From the NCBI RefSeq assembly GCF_900099925.1, contig NZ_FNDE01000020.1, forward strand, positions 1 through 56,469: a DNA stretch of 56,469 bases, in the 5' to 3' direction. This DNA is from Aneurinibacillus thermoaerophilus. Lineage in GTDB: Bacteria; Bacillota; Bacilli; Aneurinibacillales; Aneurinibacillaceae. Shown here piece after piece: positions 7,972 to 16,994 of this stretch (position 1 is the stretch's first letter; the number at the start of each line of letters is the position of its first letter). A program made the translations under genes and the position numbers. Below the pieces are notes generated by a model. The model saw only the letters and a program-made list of their open reading frames with translations, had not been told where the DNA came from and did not search any database.

Positions 7972-9166
7972 GTTCAATCTCCCTCGTTAGATATCTCCTT
8001 GCCATGTCATCGACAGCGTATCTTACTTTTAATTCGCCGCCATGCAGCCATACTTCTCCCTTGTATTCATAATAACATTGGCATCGAGGGCATATCATTG
8101 GATCTTTCCCTGTTCCTTCTTTAATCCGCTCTCTCCATGTTCTCCTTCGGAGAATCTTTCGCACATTTACAATCCATTTTCGTACTTCTTTTTGCCATAC
8201 AGATACAAGTCTCTTGCACATTGCTTTTAGTTTCCGGGAATATACACCGTAATGACGGATAACCTTAAACTGTTCATCTGGAATATGACGAATTAAACGG
8301 GAAATAAACTCCTCAACAGAAATCGTTTCCCGCTTTTCTTTCTGCTCTTTTTTGTCATAATACCGAAAGGTAACAAATTCGCCGTCATACTCCTCAATAC
8401 GATGTAAAGCAATCGCAGGACGACGAATATAACGTCCGATATACTTCAACTGCTCCTTTACATTTCCTTTCTGTTTAGGAGCATATACATAAAAACCCTC
8501 GGCATTTGCCGAATACGCTTTTTGTAGCAAAGGTTGAATCTTTTTCTTTTCTATCTCACTTACTGTACGGCGAATAAGTTTTAAGACAACCACTTGCCAC
8601 TGCTTTCTCAACATGGAAAACGGAATATAATTATATACCTTCCATTCTCCATTTTCTTTCATACCTCTCATGGTAACGAGCATATGCACATGGGGATTAA
8701 AATTAAGGCGGGAACCAAACGTATGTAAGCCAGCAATAATACCAGGTGTTACTCTAAACTTCTTTTTAAACCAGCCCTGCACCAGTTTAACTGCTTCATC
8801 CATGAAAGGTTTTAGCATCTCACGATGCTGTAAAAAGATATTCCGTAATCCTTCATCTATCGTAAAAATAACATGTCGATGACATACTTGAAACATATCT
8901 TCTGCCAATAAGCGTCCCCACTCCTCGGTTTCCCCATTGGAGCAACTTGTACAAAATCTTCCCTTGCAACGAAAAGTCATTTTCCGAACATGATGACACC
9001 CTTCACATACAAAGAGTTTAAAGCCATTCTCAGATGTACCACATGTACGAAATTTTTCAATTTCTTTAATCACATTTGGACGTATACGATTTCCATACTT
9101 TTCAACAAATCGCTTCCAGTGTTGACGCTCATCAAAAAAAATACGTTTCAAAATATTTGTCTCCAT
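7865..9166 (-). CDS. IS91/IS801-type HUH transposase
   Basis: A 433-residue protein. The N-terminal zinc-binding part reads CEGCHHVRKMTFRCKGRFC-TSC. The relaxase HUH motif is in NFNPHVHMLVT, and the putative nucleophile tyrosine region is GRYIRRPAI/YDKKEQ. A second zinc-like pair, CPRCQCYYEY, lies near the end. The enzyme nicks and rejoins single-stranded DNA for rolling-circle transposition. The reading frame is intact, so the element may be active. The ribosome site (GAAGGT) is weak. Confidence 0.85.
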   Translation of the reverse strand: METNILKRIFFDERQHWKRFVEKYGNRIRPNVIKEIEKFRTCGTSENGFKLFVCEGCHHVRKMTFRCKGRFCTSCSNGETEEWGRLLAEDMFQVCHRHVIFTIDEGLRNIFLQHREMLKPFMDEAVKLVQGWFKKKFRVTPGIIAGLHTFGSRLNFNPHVHMLVTMRGMKENGEWKVYNYIPFSMLRKQWQVVVLKLIRRTVSEIEKKKIQPLLQKAYSANAEGFYVYAPKQKGNVKEQLKYIGRYIRRPAIALHRIEEYDGEFVTFRYYDKKEQKEKRETISVEEFISRLIRHIPDEQFKVIRHYGVYSRKLKAMCKRLVSVWQKEVRKWIVNVRKILRRRTWRERIKEGTGKDPMICPRCQCYYEYKGEVWLHGGELKVRYAVDDMARRYLTREIEHGKVKEEKTQEARRNHRISISSSEKQGQLRLFGVQ

Positions 9167-9213
9167 ACCTTCATCTTACAATGAATCCAAAAAGAAAGGG
9201 ACCTTCCGGTCCC

Positions 9214-9562
9214 ACTTTTCCACTTTAAAGCAACATATACTTTCTTATACGATAAGAAAAGCAGTAGCCCTTTGCCCTGGCCATCAGAAATGTTGTTTAT
9301 TAAGAAGAGTCAAAAAAATGGCCTTATGACAAACAAAATTAATTCCTGGCTATGATAGGCGACAGGAACCGATTAGTTTAAGATGGGAGTTTAACGATTT
9401 TAGTACGAATACAGCACGCATGATGGGAAAACGATAAGAAAAAAACCGTTCACTGCATGGAATGCTCGGCTTTATTCACGCCTTTATTGAAAAAAATTTA
9501 ATTATCGACGAAAACAATCGGGTAGCATGCATGTGATTTCAGCATGAAAAGAGGTAGGTTTT
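9214..9562 (+). pseudogene. Intergenic stretch with a decayed C-terminal remnant (9387-9536)
   Basis: The plus frame 9387-9536 reads EFNDFSTNTARMMGKR, a stop, then SLHGMLGFIHAFIEKNL and IDENNRVACM before the final stop. It looks like the tail of a lost gene with one TAA at 9435. The family is not recognised. No other gene is visible in this stretch. Confidence 0.3.
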
Positions 9563-10258
9563 ATGAAAATGTTAAGAGTTTTTTTGCATAAATTTATAAA
9601 ACTGGGAATCATCTGGATTGTTGTTTCTGTTTTTGTTCTCATTCTATGTACCCTAACCGCTTATTCTTCAAATGAACAGAAAGCCTCTTACGAAATCCGT
9701 ATCAACCTGTGGCACCAGGATCTTCAGCTTCTTGAAGGGGGGAAAGCAATCAAGACGTTCAAAGTGGCTCCCGGTACCCGAGATACACCTTCCCCCGTAG
9801 GGACCTTTCGTATTGTTTCAAAGAGTACGGGATGGGGCGGCGGGTTTGGAAGCTGCTGGCTCGGATTAAACGTACCATGAGGAAAATATGGAATACATGG
9901 CACGAACAAACCTCATCTGATCGGTCAAAATGTAAGCCATGGCTGTTTTCGTATGCGAAATCGGGATATCGAGGAACTGTATGAAAAGGTGCCGGTCGGA
10001 ACAATAGTGATCGTAGAAGGGCCGATTACCGGTCATAAAGATTTGACCTATCACGTCCTGGTACGCGGTTCGCGTGGCACGCTAGTTCAACTTGTCCAGA
10101 ATCATCTTCGGGCTGCCGGCTTTTATCATGGTACATGTCACGGCATTTTTGATCGGAGTACAGAACAAGCCGTGACTCAATTTCAAAAACAGAGTAACTT
10201 GCCTGTAACGAAACAAATTCATGAGACCGATTTGCTGTACTTAGGCATTATTGAATGA
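9563..10258 (+). pseudogene. L,D-transpeptidase (YkuD family) with C-terminal peptidoglycan-binding domain, broken by one TGA
   Basis: A single frame of 232 codons is intact except for TGA at 9878-9880. Order: N-terminal membrane anchor (IIWIVVSVFVLILC), YkuD domain with PVGTFRIVS and, after the stop, the catalytic motif IHGTN...SHGCFRMRN, then a PG_binding_1 repeat ([16 protein letters not shown]). At the stop the family usually has Trp ([15 protein letters not shown]), so TGG has become TGA. Full length would cross-link peptidoglycan or make the spore or cell wall lysozyme-resistant. The catalytic Cys lies after the stop, so without read-through no active enzyme is made. Confidence 0.8.
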
Positions 10259-10412
10259 TAAGTTTTAGAGCTGCGGTATAAGCAAAAGCAGCCGTTCCTT
10301 TTCCAAACGGGCTGTCCTTATGCAGATCCTAACTAATGTAAATGTAAATTAAAACAGCTGATCGGGTTTTGTCCAGGTAGCTGCTTTTTTGTGTTCTATA
10401 ATCTCCGTTATG
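10259..10412 (+). terminator. Intergenic stretch with hairpins downstream of the L,D-transpeptidase
   Basis: AGCAGCCGTTCC pairs partly with AACGGGCTGTCC (about 10286-10317). A second stem, CAGCTGATCGGG with the AGCTG before CTTTTTT (10357-10388), ends in a T-run. The second is the better terminator and lies about 25 bases before the intron 5' end. Confidence 0.5.
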
Positions 10413-10800
10413 GTGCGACAAGCAAGTCGCTTTCTTATATACAGTGCAACACCGGTCTCATTTGCTGGTATGCTGCTAGCCTAGTCGCAAAGGCTATCTC
10501 TGCCCGAAACAGCGTCTCTAGCAATGGAGGGGTTGGTTGCATAAGGGAAATGCGGAAACAAAGGATGAGTGCATCATCCGGAATACTGCTAGGAGAAGAT
10601 GGGTAAGGCTGTACCTTACGGTACAGCTTGCGGTGACCGAAAGTGAAGGTTTGTAAGCTTCGTAAAGATTAGCTTGGGATCATGCACAGCGTAGCCCAGG
10701 TATTCGTAAGAGGAAAAGCGGAGTCATAACGCCGCTCTGATGTGACCCACATCTTGCCCGGAGTAAAGAACCCACCTGTCCCCTGACACTGAGTGTTATT
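10413..10800 (+). ncRNA. Group II intron, 5' portion (domain I region) without reverse transcriptase
   Basis: The block opens with GTGCGAC, the classic 5' consensus of bacterial group II introns. It continues with dense short helices, for example GCTGTACCTTACGGTACAGC and GCGGAGTCATAACGCCGC, and intron-like purine-rich joints such as GGTTGCATAAGGG. No protein frame explains it. Neither the maturase gene nor domains V/VI are present, so only a truncated, immobile 5' part is left. The right border near 10800 is approximate. Confidence 0.6.
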
Positions 10801-10862
10801 ATAAAATCTGCTTCGCTACACACACTAAAGCCAAGACTATTTATTTATGACGGGAGGATGCC

Positions 10863-11549
10863 ATATCATACAAAGTACTGTTTCTCATCCTTATCCTGAG
10901 CCTTCTCTGCCCCCCTTTCTCCGTCCAGGCTGCGTCTCCCGGAGCATCGGAGACAGAAGCATCAGCCCGGGAAAGACAATTGTTGTTTGAACATATGCAG
11001 GCCATCACCGGAATTCCATGATACTTTATGGCGGCTATTGATCAATATGAGCGGAACATCCACAAAAATTCAAAGAAAAAAGCAGACACATCCTTTTCCC
11101 ATACTTCGTCGCATAAAACCGGTATTGTATTTGCGCCGGAGATATGGAACGGATTGCTAAACCCCAATTCTGAAGACACTAATCCATCAAGCATTGCTTT
11201 TTTTGGCGGAATAGGCAAAGACGGGAACAGAGTCGGCAAAGCCGATGCAGCAAACGATTTAGACGTCGTATATACGATGGCCAGCTACCTCAGTGGATTC
11301 GGCTATACTGAAGATGATATTCGGATCGGACTCTGGCATTACTATTCACGCGAAAGAAACGTGGAAATTATTTCAGAGCTGGCAGCTCTTTTCCAGCATC
11401 ATCAGCGACTGAATCTGACAGGCAGCGCATTTCCTGTGCCTCTCCACTACAATTACAGCTATCGCAGTACATGGGGCGCTCCCCGCGGCTGGGGGGGACG
11501 TCGCATTCATGCCGGAAATAGTACGCGTGGGGGCAGGTGTCATATTTGA
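10863..11549 (+). pseudogene. Secreted M23-type peptidase remnant with start loss, one TGA and a lost C-terminus
   Basis: The frame from 10863 encodes a signal peptide (KVLFLILILSLLCPPFSVQA) and a domain with MQAITGIP-stop-YFMAAIDQYERN, GLLNPNSEDTNP, FFGGIGKDGNRVG and STWGAPRGWGGRRIHAG, the latter being the beginning of an M23 metallopeptidase domain. TGA at 11019-11021 sits where Trp is expected. Codon 1 is ATA, five bases after GGAGG, suggesting ATG to ATA. After RRIHAG homology ends, so the zinc-binding part is missing. It is a dead gene. Confidence 0.7.
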
Positions 11550-11576
11550 AGAGTCGGATATAACTCCATTTCCAGG

Positions 11577-12205
11577 TCACGCCGTTCTCTCCTTCATCTT
11601 TTGCAACTCTCGCTGAATGGTCCCTTCCAAATCCGCCGCTTTCTCTTCGTTCCGAATTGCTTCTACAAGTTCGCGAACGATGACATCAGCTCGTTTGGCC
11701 CATTCCGCCCACAAATCCTTGGGGAGCTGATGCATCTTCACGGCGCGCTCCCAAAGACTTTCAATGCCGGTATCTTTCTCGGTTTTCCTGACGAAATCCT
11801 CCGCTGCTTTTTCATTCGCCAGGTATTTGCCAATCAGAAGGACATGGAACGCTTCCTTCGATTTCTCAGACGTGAATAGTTGCCACTCCCGCCATGCCCA
11901 CTGAAGAACCGCGCGTGCATAATTCGGGTTGGTGTGAAACATTTTCCCGTCGATCTTCCCGAGAAAGCCCATCAGTTTCCATTGGTGTGCGGAAAGCTTC
12001 ATCGCAGGATGATCTTCCCATGTCTTTTTCTTCCGCTTTTTCCTTCGGGCGGCTTCGTGTTTTGGCCTTGTATTCATCGATCACTTGTTGTTCGCCTTTT
12101 CCCTCCAGAAGACCGATGAATTTGGCCACGCCCCCTTTTTCCTGGCAGCGAAAGCAGTGAAACGTATTCTTTACCGGATTTAGGTAAAGATGGAACCTTC
12201 AGTCC
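11577..12205 (-). pseudogene. CHC2 zinc-finger (primase-like) protein, frameshifted and 5'-truncated
   Basis: Upstream frame: KNTFHCFRCQEKGGVAKFI followed by EQQVIDEYKAK, which is the second half of a CHC2 zinc finger as in DnaG-like proteins of plasmids and integrative elements. A shift near 12060 moves the reading frame to KRKKKTWEDHPAMKLSAHQW, which continues to QRELQKMKERTA and a stop at 11577. The N-terminal Cys-His half of the zinc finger is lost. The 3' part alone (from an ATG at 12077) is an unnamed helical protein. It probably derives from a mobile replicon. Confidence 0.5.
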
Positions 12206-12337
12206 AGATAGTTATTCATGGAATCTCCTTTCTCTGCGATGACCAATTCACTAGAACGGCAAATTGTCAGTTGTAATATCGATCAGTTTTCTTGAGCAAG
12301 TAAACGGATCGGCAAATGGATCTCTAGGGGCAATGGC

Positions 12338-12637
12338 TTGGTTGCTGCTTGCCCGTACGAGTATCCTCTGCTTTTTCAAGGAAACAAACACCGTCCGCCA
12401 CAACCTCTGTCATGTATACCTATCGTCCTTCCTGGTTTTCGTATAATCGGGTTTGCAGCCTTTCATTTACTTAGAACCGAAGAGATTGAACCCGTTGTTA
12501 GCTCTCATGGTGTTTTTGACTCAGACGATGCTATGTTCATCGAATATGTGATATGCGGAGGTGCAAAAGTAGTCATATCCAATGACCGAAGTTTGACAAA
12601 ACTCCATGAGTACGTCACAGATGAAGAGGGGAAATGA
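12338..12637 (+). pseudogene. PIN-domain-like remnant
   Basis: The C-terminal half reads GVFDSDDAMFIEYVICGGAK then VVISNDRSLTKLHEY, the pattern of PIN-fold toxins (acidic DxD and a final D in a ND/GD motif). The N-terminal half shows no family resemblance and the first acidic residue is not evident. Probably a degraded toxin of a toxin-antitoxin pair. Weak call. Confidence 0.3.
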
Positions 12638-12825
12638 CTCATCCAAAAGATTGAGCTTTTGACCCTGAAGGAATTTGTAAGTAAATACAGCCTGTCATGA
12701 GTATTTCATTAGGCACAGGAAACCAAGATTTTTCAACCTCTAAGATTAGGAAGTCTTTTTTTATTTTGTCCTGCGTCCGGGCATATCAGTAGCATGGGAT
12801 GAGAAATCGGCTGAAAGGAGAAGAT

Positions 12826-12930
12826 ATGAATCGAGTCATCTTGATTGGTAATTTGATATCGCCAATATTTTTTTGTGCAATTCTTACCCCTACAGCCAAA
12901 CATCGGCACCGACGAGTTACAGTCAGGTGA
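12826..12930 (+). pseudogene. Truncated ssb gene (first 11 codons only)
   Basis: GAAAGGAG precedes an ATG at 12826, and the first residues MNRVILIGNLI are the hallmark start of single-stranded DNA-binding protein. After codon 11 the match ends abruptly and the frame runs to a stop at 12930. A recombination junction therefore lies near 12860. Confidence 0.55.
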
Positions 12931-14062
12931 ACCGAAACAGTAACCAAATAGTACTACGTTTTCCTTACAAAAACATAAAAGAAGAGTGCCCATGTCTGGA
13001 CACTCTCGTCCTTCTTGAATCCTTTCTCCACGCATATACATGTTCTTCGCGTTGAAGAACCTTACGTGTATAGACAAGGCTCTCTCCCCAAACCGTTCAT
13101 TCAAATAACCAGCTGCCGCCTGCGCCGCGAACCTGTTAATAATTAACCGCTGCGGCTCAGACGCGATCAAGCCATTTTAGAGGGAGCGATCCCGTCCTCA
13201 GCCTCCAGTATATCCGGGAAACGGCGTCAGAACGGTTTTTCCGTTCAATCTCAATCCGGCTGCCACTTGCCCCGTTTATCCGGCATTGGCTTAGCGCTGC
13301 CGCTCGTCCACCCACTCTTTCTCGTCGCCGGCATGCTTGCTCCCCCGGAAGTAGCCGATATGATCTTGGTCCGATTTACGTTCCCTACCGTAAACCTCCG
13401 CAAACTCCTCATCCCATCACCTCGCGATCCAACGCCCGGTACCGGATCGCTTCCGCCCTATCCAGGCTCCCCTCTATACGATGGTGCTGCACTTTACTAC
13501 AGTTCGGATAGAAAACATCGTTCATGTTCTGCTCAACCGTCTGCTCGATTTGTTTGTTGTGGTTGTAGCTGCAGTTTCGGTTTAGGTGTCGATGTCGTAC
13601 TTTTACCCGATCCCGGCTCGTTTTTCTTCACAACTTCAGCATGGAAACCATCTTCTTGGGCATAGTTTTCGATCGACCCAATGCCAACATCAGATTTTTG
13701 GGCTTTCGATTGGATCTCACGGTACTTGTCAACGTTTTGCCGTCAGGCAGGTAAACAGCGACTAGTGTCAGCTCTTTCTCCAGCGGATAGGGTATAGATT
13801 TTCTTTTTCCATGCGATGTGAATTCGGTTCAGTTTCGTATGACAATGTGGGCACACTTGGATTTCTGATCGGAAATAAGAGGTTTTCTCCGGTATCAATA
13901 GGTGACAAAAAAATCCTCGAGGAAAGGAAAATCCTGCATGTCAATTTGACTGCCTTAGAAAAAAATCCCCCCCTCTGTTCTTCTGATACCAGCTTAACAA
14001 GATAAGGGGTAATTACTCAAAAAACAATTATTGGGCTTTATAAGAACGTCATGTGGAGGATT
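12931..14062. other. Degenerate region without an intact gene
   Basis: Both strands are open in places, but only broken homologies appear. The clearest is a minus-strand nuclease-like piece listed separately. Another minus-strand run near 13410-13560 reads NKQIEQTVEQNMNDVFYP and IEGSLDRAEAIRYRALD, protein-like but unassigned. The region seems to be mutated mobile-replicon DNA. Confidence 0.4.
13533..13805 (-). pseudogene. Thermonuclease-like fragment with frameshift
   Basis: One frame gives EKELTLVAVYLPDGKTL, and the next frame gives VDKYREIQSKAQKSDVGIGS followed by IENYAQEDGFHAEVVKK and a stop at 13533. The pattern resembles the C-terminal part of staphylococcal-nuclease-like secreted proteins, where a similar helix ends in GxWS. 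The shift lies near 13735. Family assignment is tentative. Confidence 0.3.
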
Positions 14063-15385
14063 TCACCACGTTGAATGTTCGGCACAATTGACTCCTTCTA
14101 TACTTGATAAAAACGTTTGTATACATAATTCACGCAACTTTCTGTCATCCATTGAATATCCGTAGCTATTTATATACCTTGTACGAATATTTTTCACTCT
14201 TCTTTGTAACTCGCTAACAGATAATCGCTCACGAATTGCATCATCCATAACAGAAGCTAGTTCAACCATATCTTCAGCATGTGCACCATGACGCGTTATT
14301 TCGTTAACTCCAAGTCGTAAAGCTAATTTACCACGGAAGCTTGGAAGGGAATTATATACATTTACTCGTATCCCAACTTTGTAAAGTCTTTCACTAGCCT
14401 CATAAGAAGAAATGCCAGTATTATCAGTACTCAGCCATATTTGATGTCCGATAGTGTAACCACGTTCTTTTCCCTTAACATCGTATCCAAGATGATATAA
14501 CTCATTAGCCAAAGTCTTTGCGTTACCTACAATTCGGTGTGCGTAATCAAAACCACCACAATTTTTAAATTCTAGCAAAGAGATAGCTAAACTTGCTACA
14601 GCTCCAAAATGATGGCTACTTACTATATAAGATTGAACCTCTTTGAACTTTTGCTCAATTTCTAAATTATTTGTAAAAAATACTGCCTTTTGAGGACCTG
14701 GAAAAGTTTTATGAGTAGACCCTCCGAAAGAGTCAATCCCCAGTACTAGGGGGTTTTTCATTACATTACCAAAAATCAAACCAAGCCAATGGCTTACATC
14801 GACATGAATGATTGTTTTGGGAGATGTCTCCTTTACTGACTGCACGAGTTTTTCTAGATCAATTGGAAAGAGGCAGTTTGATTGATCCACATATACAAGA
14901 TGGACATCTCTTTCCAGTAATTGAGTTTTTAATAAATCAAAGTCAATACTGTGTTCATCCGGTCCAGTCATAAAATTCACTTTTAAGCCTAGACTTTCCG
15001 CAAGATCTTTAGTTGCAAAGTGCCCACCTTGTTCTGGCGAGACAGTTAAAATATTTGCTCCAATGCCACCACCTAGTGCTTTCAATACAATTAAGCCGCA
15101 ATTTAAACCGGATAGAGGACGAAGATTTACATACTGTGCTTTTCCTAGTTCCTGCAATAATGGGATTGCTACTTCTGTTTCAAGTCGATGAACCTCTTGA
15201 GCTCCTCGAAAAAACCACTCGTTCCATTTTTGTTTGTCATTAAAAAAATAGCGATTATAAAGATCTAACAGGAGTGGCAACCTAGAAAGCGTAGTTGCTT
15301 CATTTTCACTCGGTACTAGATTTATTGTCTTGTACTTATTACTCTCACACTCACGTAACATGTCTACAATTTCATAGATATTCAT
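14063..15385 (-). CDS. Serine hydroxymethyltransferase-like PLP enzyme
   Basis: A 440-residue fold-type I enzyme with the SHMT signature. NLVPSENEAT corresponds to the N-terminal IPSENxxS motif. HVDVSHWLGL (about 195-202) carries the PLP-binding Asp and His. STHKTFPGPQ contains the Schiff-base lysine, about K226. SHMT relatives in biosynthetic clusters act as aldolases, transaldolases or alpha-methylserine-type enzymes to make beta-hydroxy or alpha-substituted amino acids. Sequence spacing around the active site differs from housekeeping GlyA, so a specialised role is likely. It is the last gene of the cluster, with a 305-base gap before it. Confidence 0.75.
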   Translation of the reverse strand: MNIYEIVDMLRECESNKYKTINLVPSENEATTLSRLPLLLDLYNRYFFNDKQKWNEWFFRGAQEVHRLETEVAIPLLQELGKAQYVNLRPLSGLNCGLIVLKALGGGIGANILTVSPEQGGHFATKDLAESLGLKVNFMTGPDEHSIDFDLLKTQLLERDVHLVYVDQSNCLFPIDLEKLVQSVKETSPKTIIHVDVSHWLGLIFGNVMKNPLVLGIDSFGGSTHKTFPGPQKAVFFTNNLEIEQKFKEVQSYIVSSHHFGAVASLAISLLEFKNCGGFDYAHRIVGNAKTLANELYHLGYDVKGKERGYTIGHQIWLSTDNTGISSYEASERLYKVGIRVNVYNSLPSFRGKLALRLGVNEITRHGAHAEDMVELASVMDDAIRERLSVSELQRRVKNIRTRYINSYGYSMDDRKLRELCIQTFLSSIEGVNCAEHSTW

Positions 15386-15690
15386 GGGGGATCCTCCATT
15401 TGAAGTTTTTTTAATAACTCATCTCAAGATACCATAGTTAATATTTAATCCCCTACACTTTAATATCTTCCAAAATTATACAATCACTTTAAATCCTCTG
15501 CTATTTATTGATAACACAATTTATGCAAGTTCCAACCAAGTAGAGGCTCGTAAGATAGTCAACCAATACAGGTGAGGCTGTCCTTGATGTCTTGTCATCA
15601 CAATTCTCGTTACTAAAAAGTTTATTCTTACCTTCACTATTTAAAAATTGTCTACAAATAACAGAAAGCATAAATATTAAAGAAGTAAAT
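15386..15690. other. Intergenic gap inside the cluster
   Basis: AT-rich, with short open frames only. I see no clear terminator, riboswitch or gene. It could contain the promoter of the SHMT-like gene. Confidence 0.4.
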
Positions 15691-16732
15691 CTAAGTAGAT
15701 AGTTTTATTCCAACCCCAACAATCGCTAAACGCGGCATTTCTATTTTCAATTTTCCAGACTGTTCGTATACTGCAATTTTAGAAACCCCAAAATCTTTAT
15801 CAAGTCCTACCTTTTCGTAATCATATTGAAAAATTTCTTTAGCTCGTTCGTAGATAAAATTTAGGGCATTTTCCTCATTCATTTGCTCTTTTAGGCGATA
15901 AAGCCCATACATTTCCATAAGATATCTCGATAGATTTTTTCGTAACTCGGGTTCAGATTTACCGCTTATTATGAATGGGTCATAAACATAGTGGACATTA
16001 ACTGATCTAAATTCAGCTTCAATAAGATAACTTGCAATCTCTTCCCTAGTAAAATGCGGTACATCGTGTCCAGTGTAAGAATATCGGTCAACTATCTCTT
16101 TAAACCATCTTGCTACTGGAGAACCTTCTTCAAAATCATGAAGAACAAAACGTCCACCATACTTTAAACCCTTCCTTGCAAACTATCAATCGCTGGGCTC
16201 TAGGAATATGATGCGTACCATATGCTAAAATAACACCATCCATGCTTCTGTCCTTTAAAAGTAATTGTTGAGCTGGTTGCCATAATGCAGGAATCCCGTA
16301 CTCTACTGCACCTCTTATCATTTCTTCAGACAAATCGCTCGTCAATATATTAGGGATAGACGATTCAGGAAGTAATTGCTTTAAAGCTCTTACTAAAACA
16401 CCATCCCCACCAAGAGCATCCAGTATAAGATCGTTGGGTAATAAATTCTCAAGGTTTTCTTCTGAAGCAACTAAACGAAATAAATTAAGAATACCAATCG
16501 CTCGTACAACCGGGATACGCTGCGCTAATCGATACACATCTCCACGTCCTCCTTCCTTTTGAGATTCAAAATCGGAATTGTTCTCTGCATAAAAGTGGAT
16601 ATCTGTCGCAACTCGTTTGATTCGTTCTAGATCTACACAATTAGCCAAAGAAGGAGAGATTTCTTTTAAACGAGCAAGTTGTTTCCAAAGCTTTTGCTCA
16701 TTAGCAGAAGTATTAAGAACTTTAACATCCAT
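15691..16732 (-). pseudogene. SAM-dependent methyltransferase with a single frameshift
   Basis: The ATG at 16732 has AGGTGA seven bases upstream. The frame covers the Rossmann motif LILDALGGDGVLVRAL, then LTSDLSEEMIRGAVEYG and LAYGTHHIPRAQRL. A one-base change around 16165-16190 breaks the frame. The next frame continues as KYGGRFVLHDFEEGSPVARW and GHDVPHFTREEIASYL to a stop at 15691. Together they form a typical small-molecule methyltransferase of about 345 residues. It could be a true inactivating mutation or a sequencing error. If active it would methylate the cluster product. Confidence 0.75.
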
Positions 16733-16994
16733 GGTATTCACCTGCCTAAATATTTTATAAGTGAATTAATTTCTACTAAAACTTTTTTATGAGTATAAAT
16801 TTAAAATTAAAGTGACACGTCTATTCTATAAAAAACTTTCTTTGTAATTGAAAATACATCTTTCCATCTCGAAGAACGCTAAAAAGCGATTGTTATAGAA
16901 CAGATGTTAGGTATTAACAGGATTTTTAAATCCCGAATTGTCCTCTTAGCTTAGAGATTAATTTTAAGGACAACATCTTCGAATAATTCATGAT

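Larger units (their letters stand above)
7673..9213 (-). mobile_element. IS91-type (HUH) insertion sequence
   Basis: The element is defined by the transposase gene and by hairpins at both sides: ACCGGGC...GCCCGGT at 7673-7690 and GGGACC-TTCC-GGTCCC at 9198-9213. IS91-type elements move by rolling-circle transposition and have subterminal hairpins instead of inverted repeats. The exact ends cannot be fixed without a second copy. The zinc-ribbon gene at its 3' side seems to travel with it. Confidence 0.55.

Noticed and set aside
12733..13170. 145-codon minus-strand frame
   Set aside because: No ribosome site and no family pattern; it crosses the ssb stub on the other strand and a mosaic junction.
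13267..13665. 132-codon plus-strand frame rich in Pro, Ser and Cys
   Set aside because: It is antisense to protein-like minus-strand remnants and has the composition of a shadow frame.
15540..15640. Short minus-strand peptide frame (MTRHQGQPHLYWLTILRAS)
   Set aside because: No ribosome site, stop soon after, and no sign of conservation.
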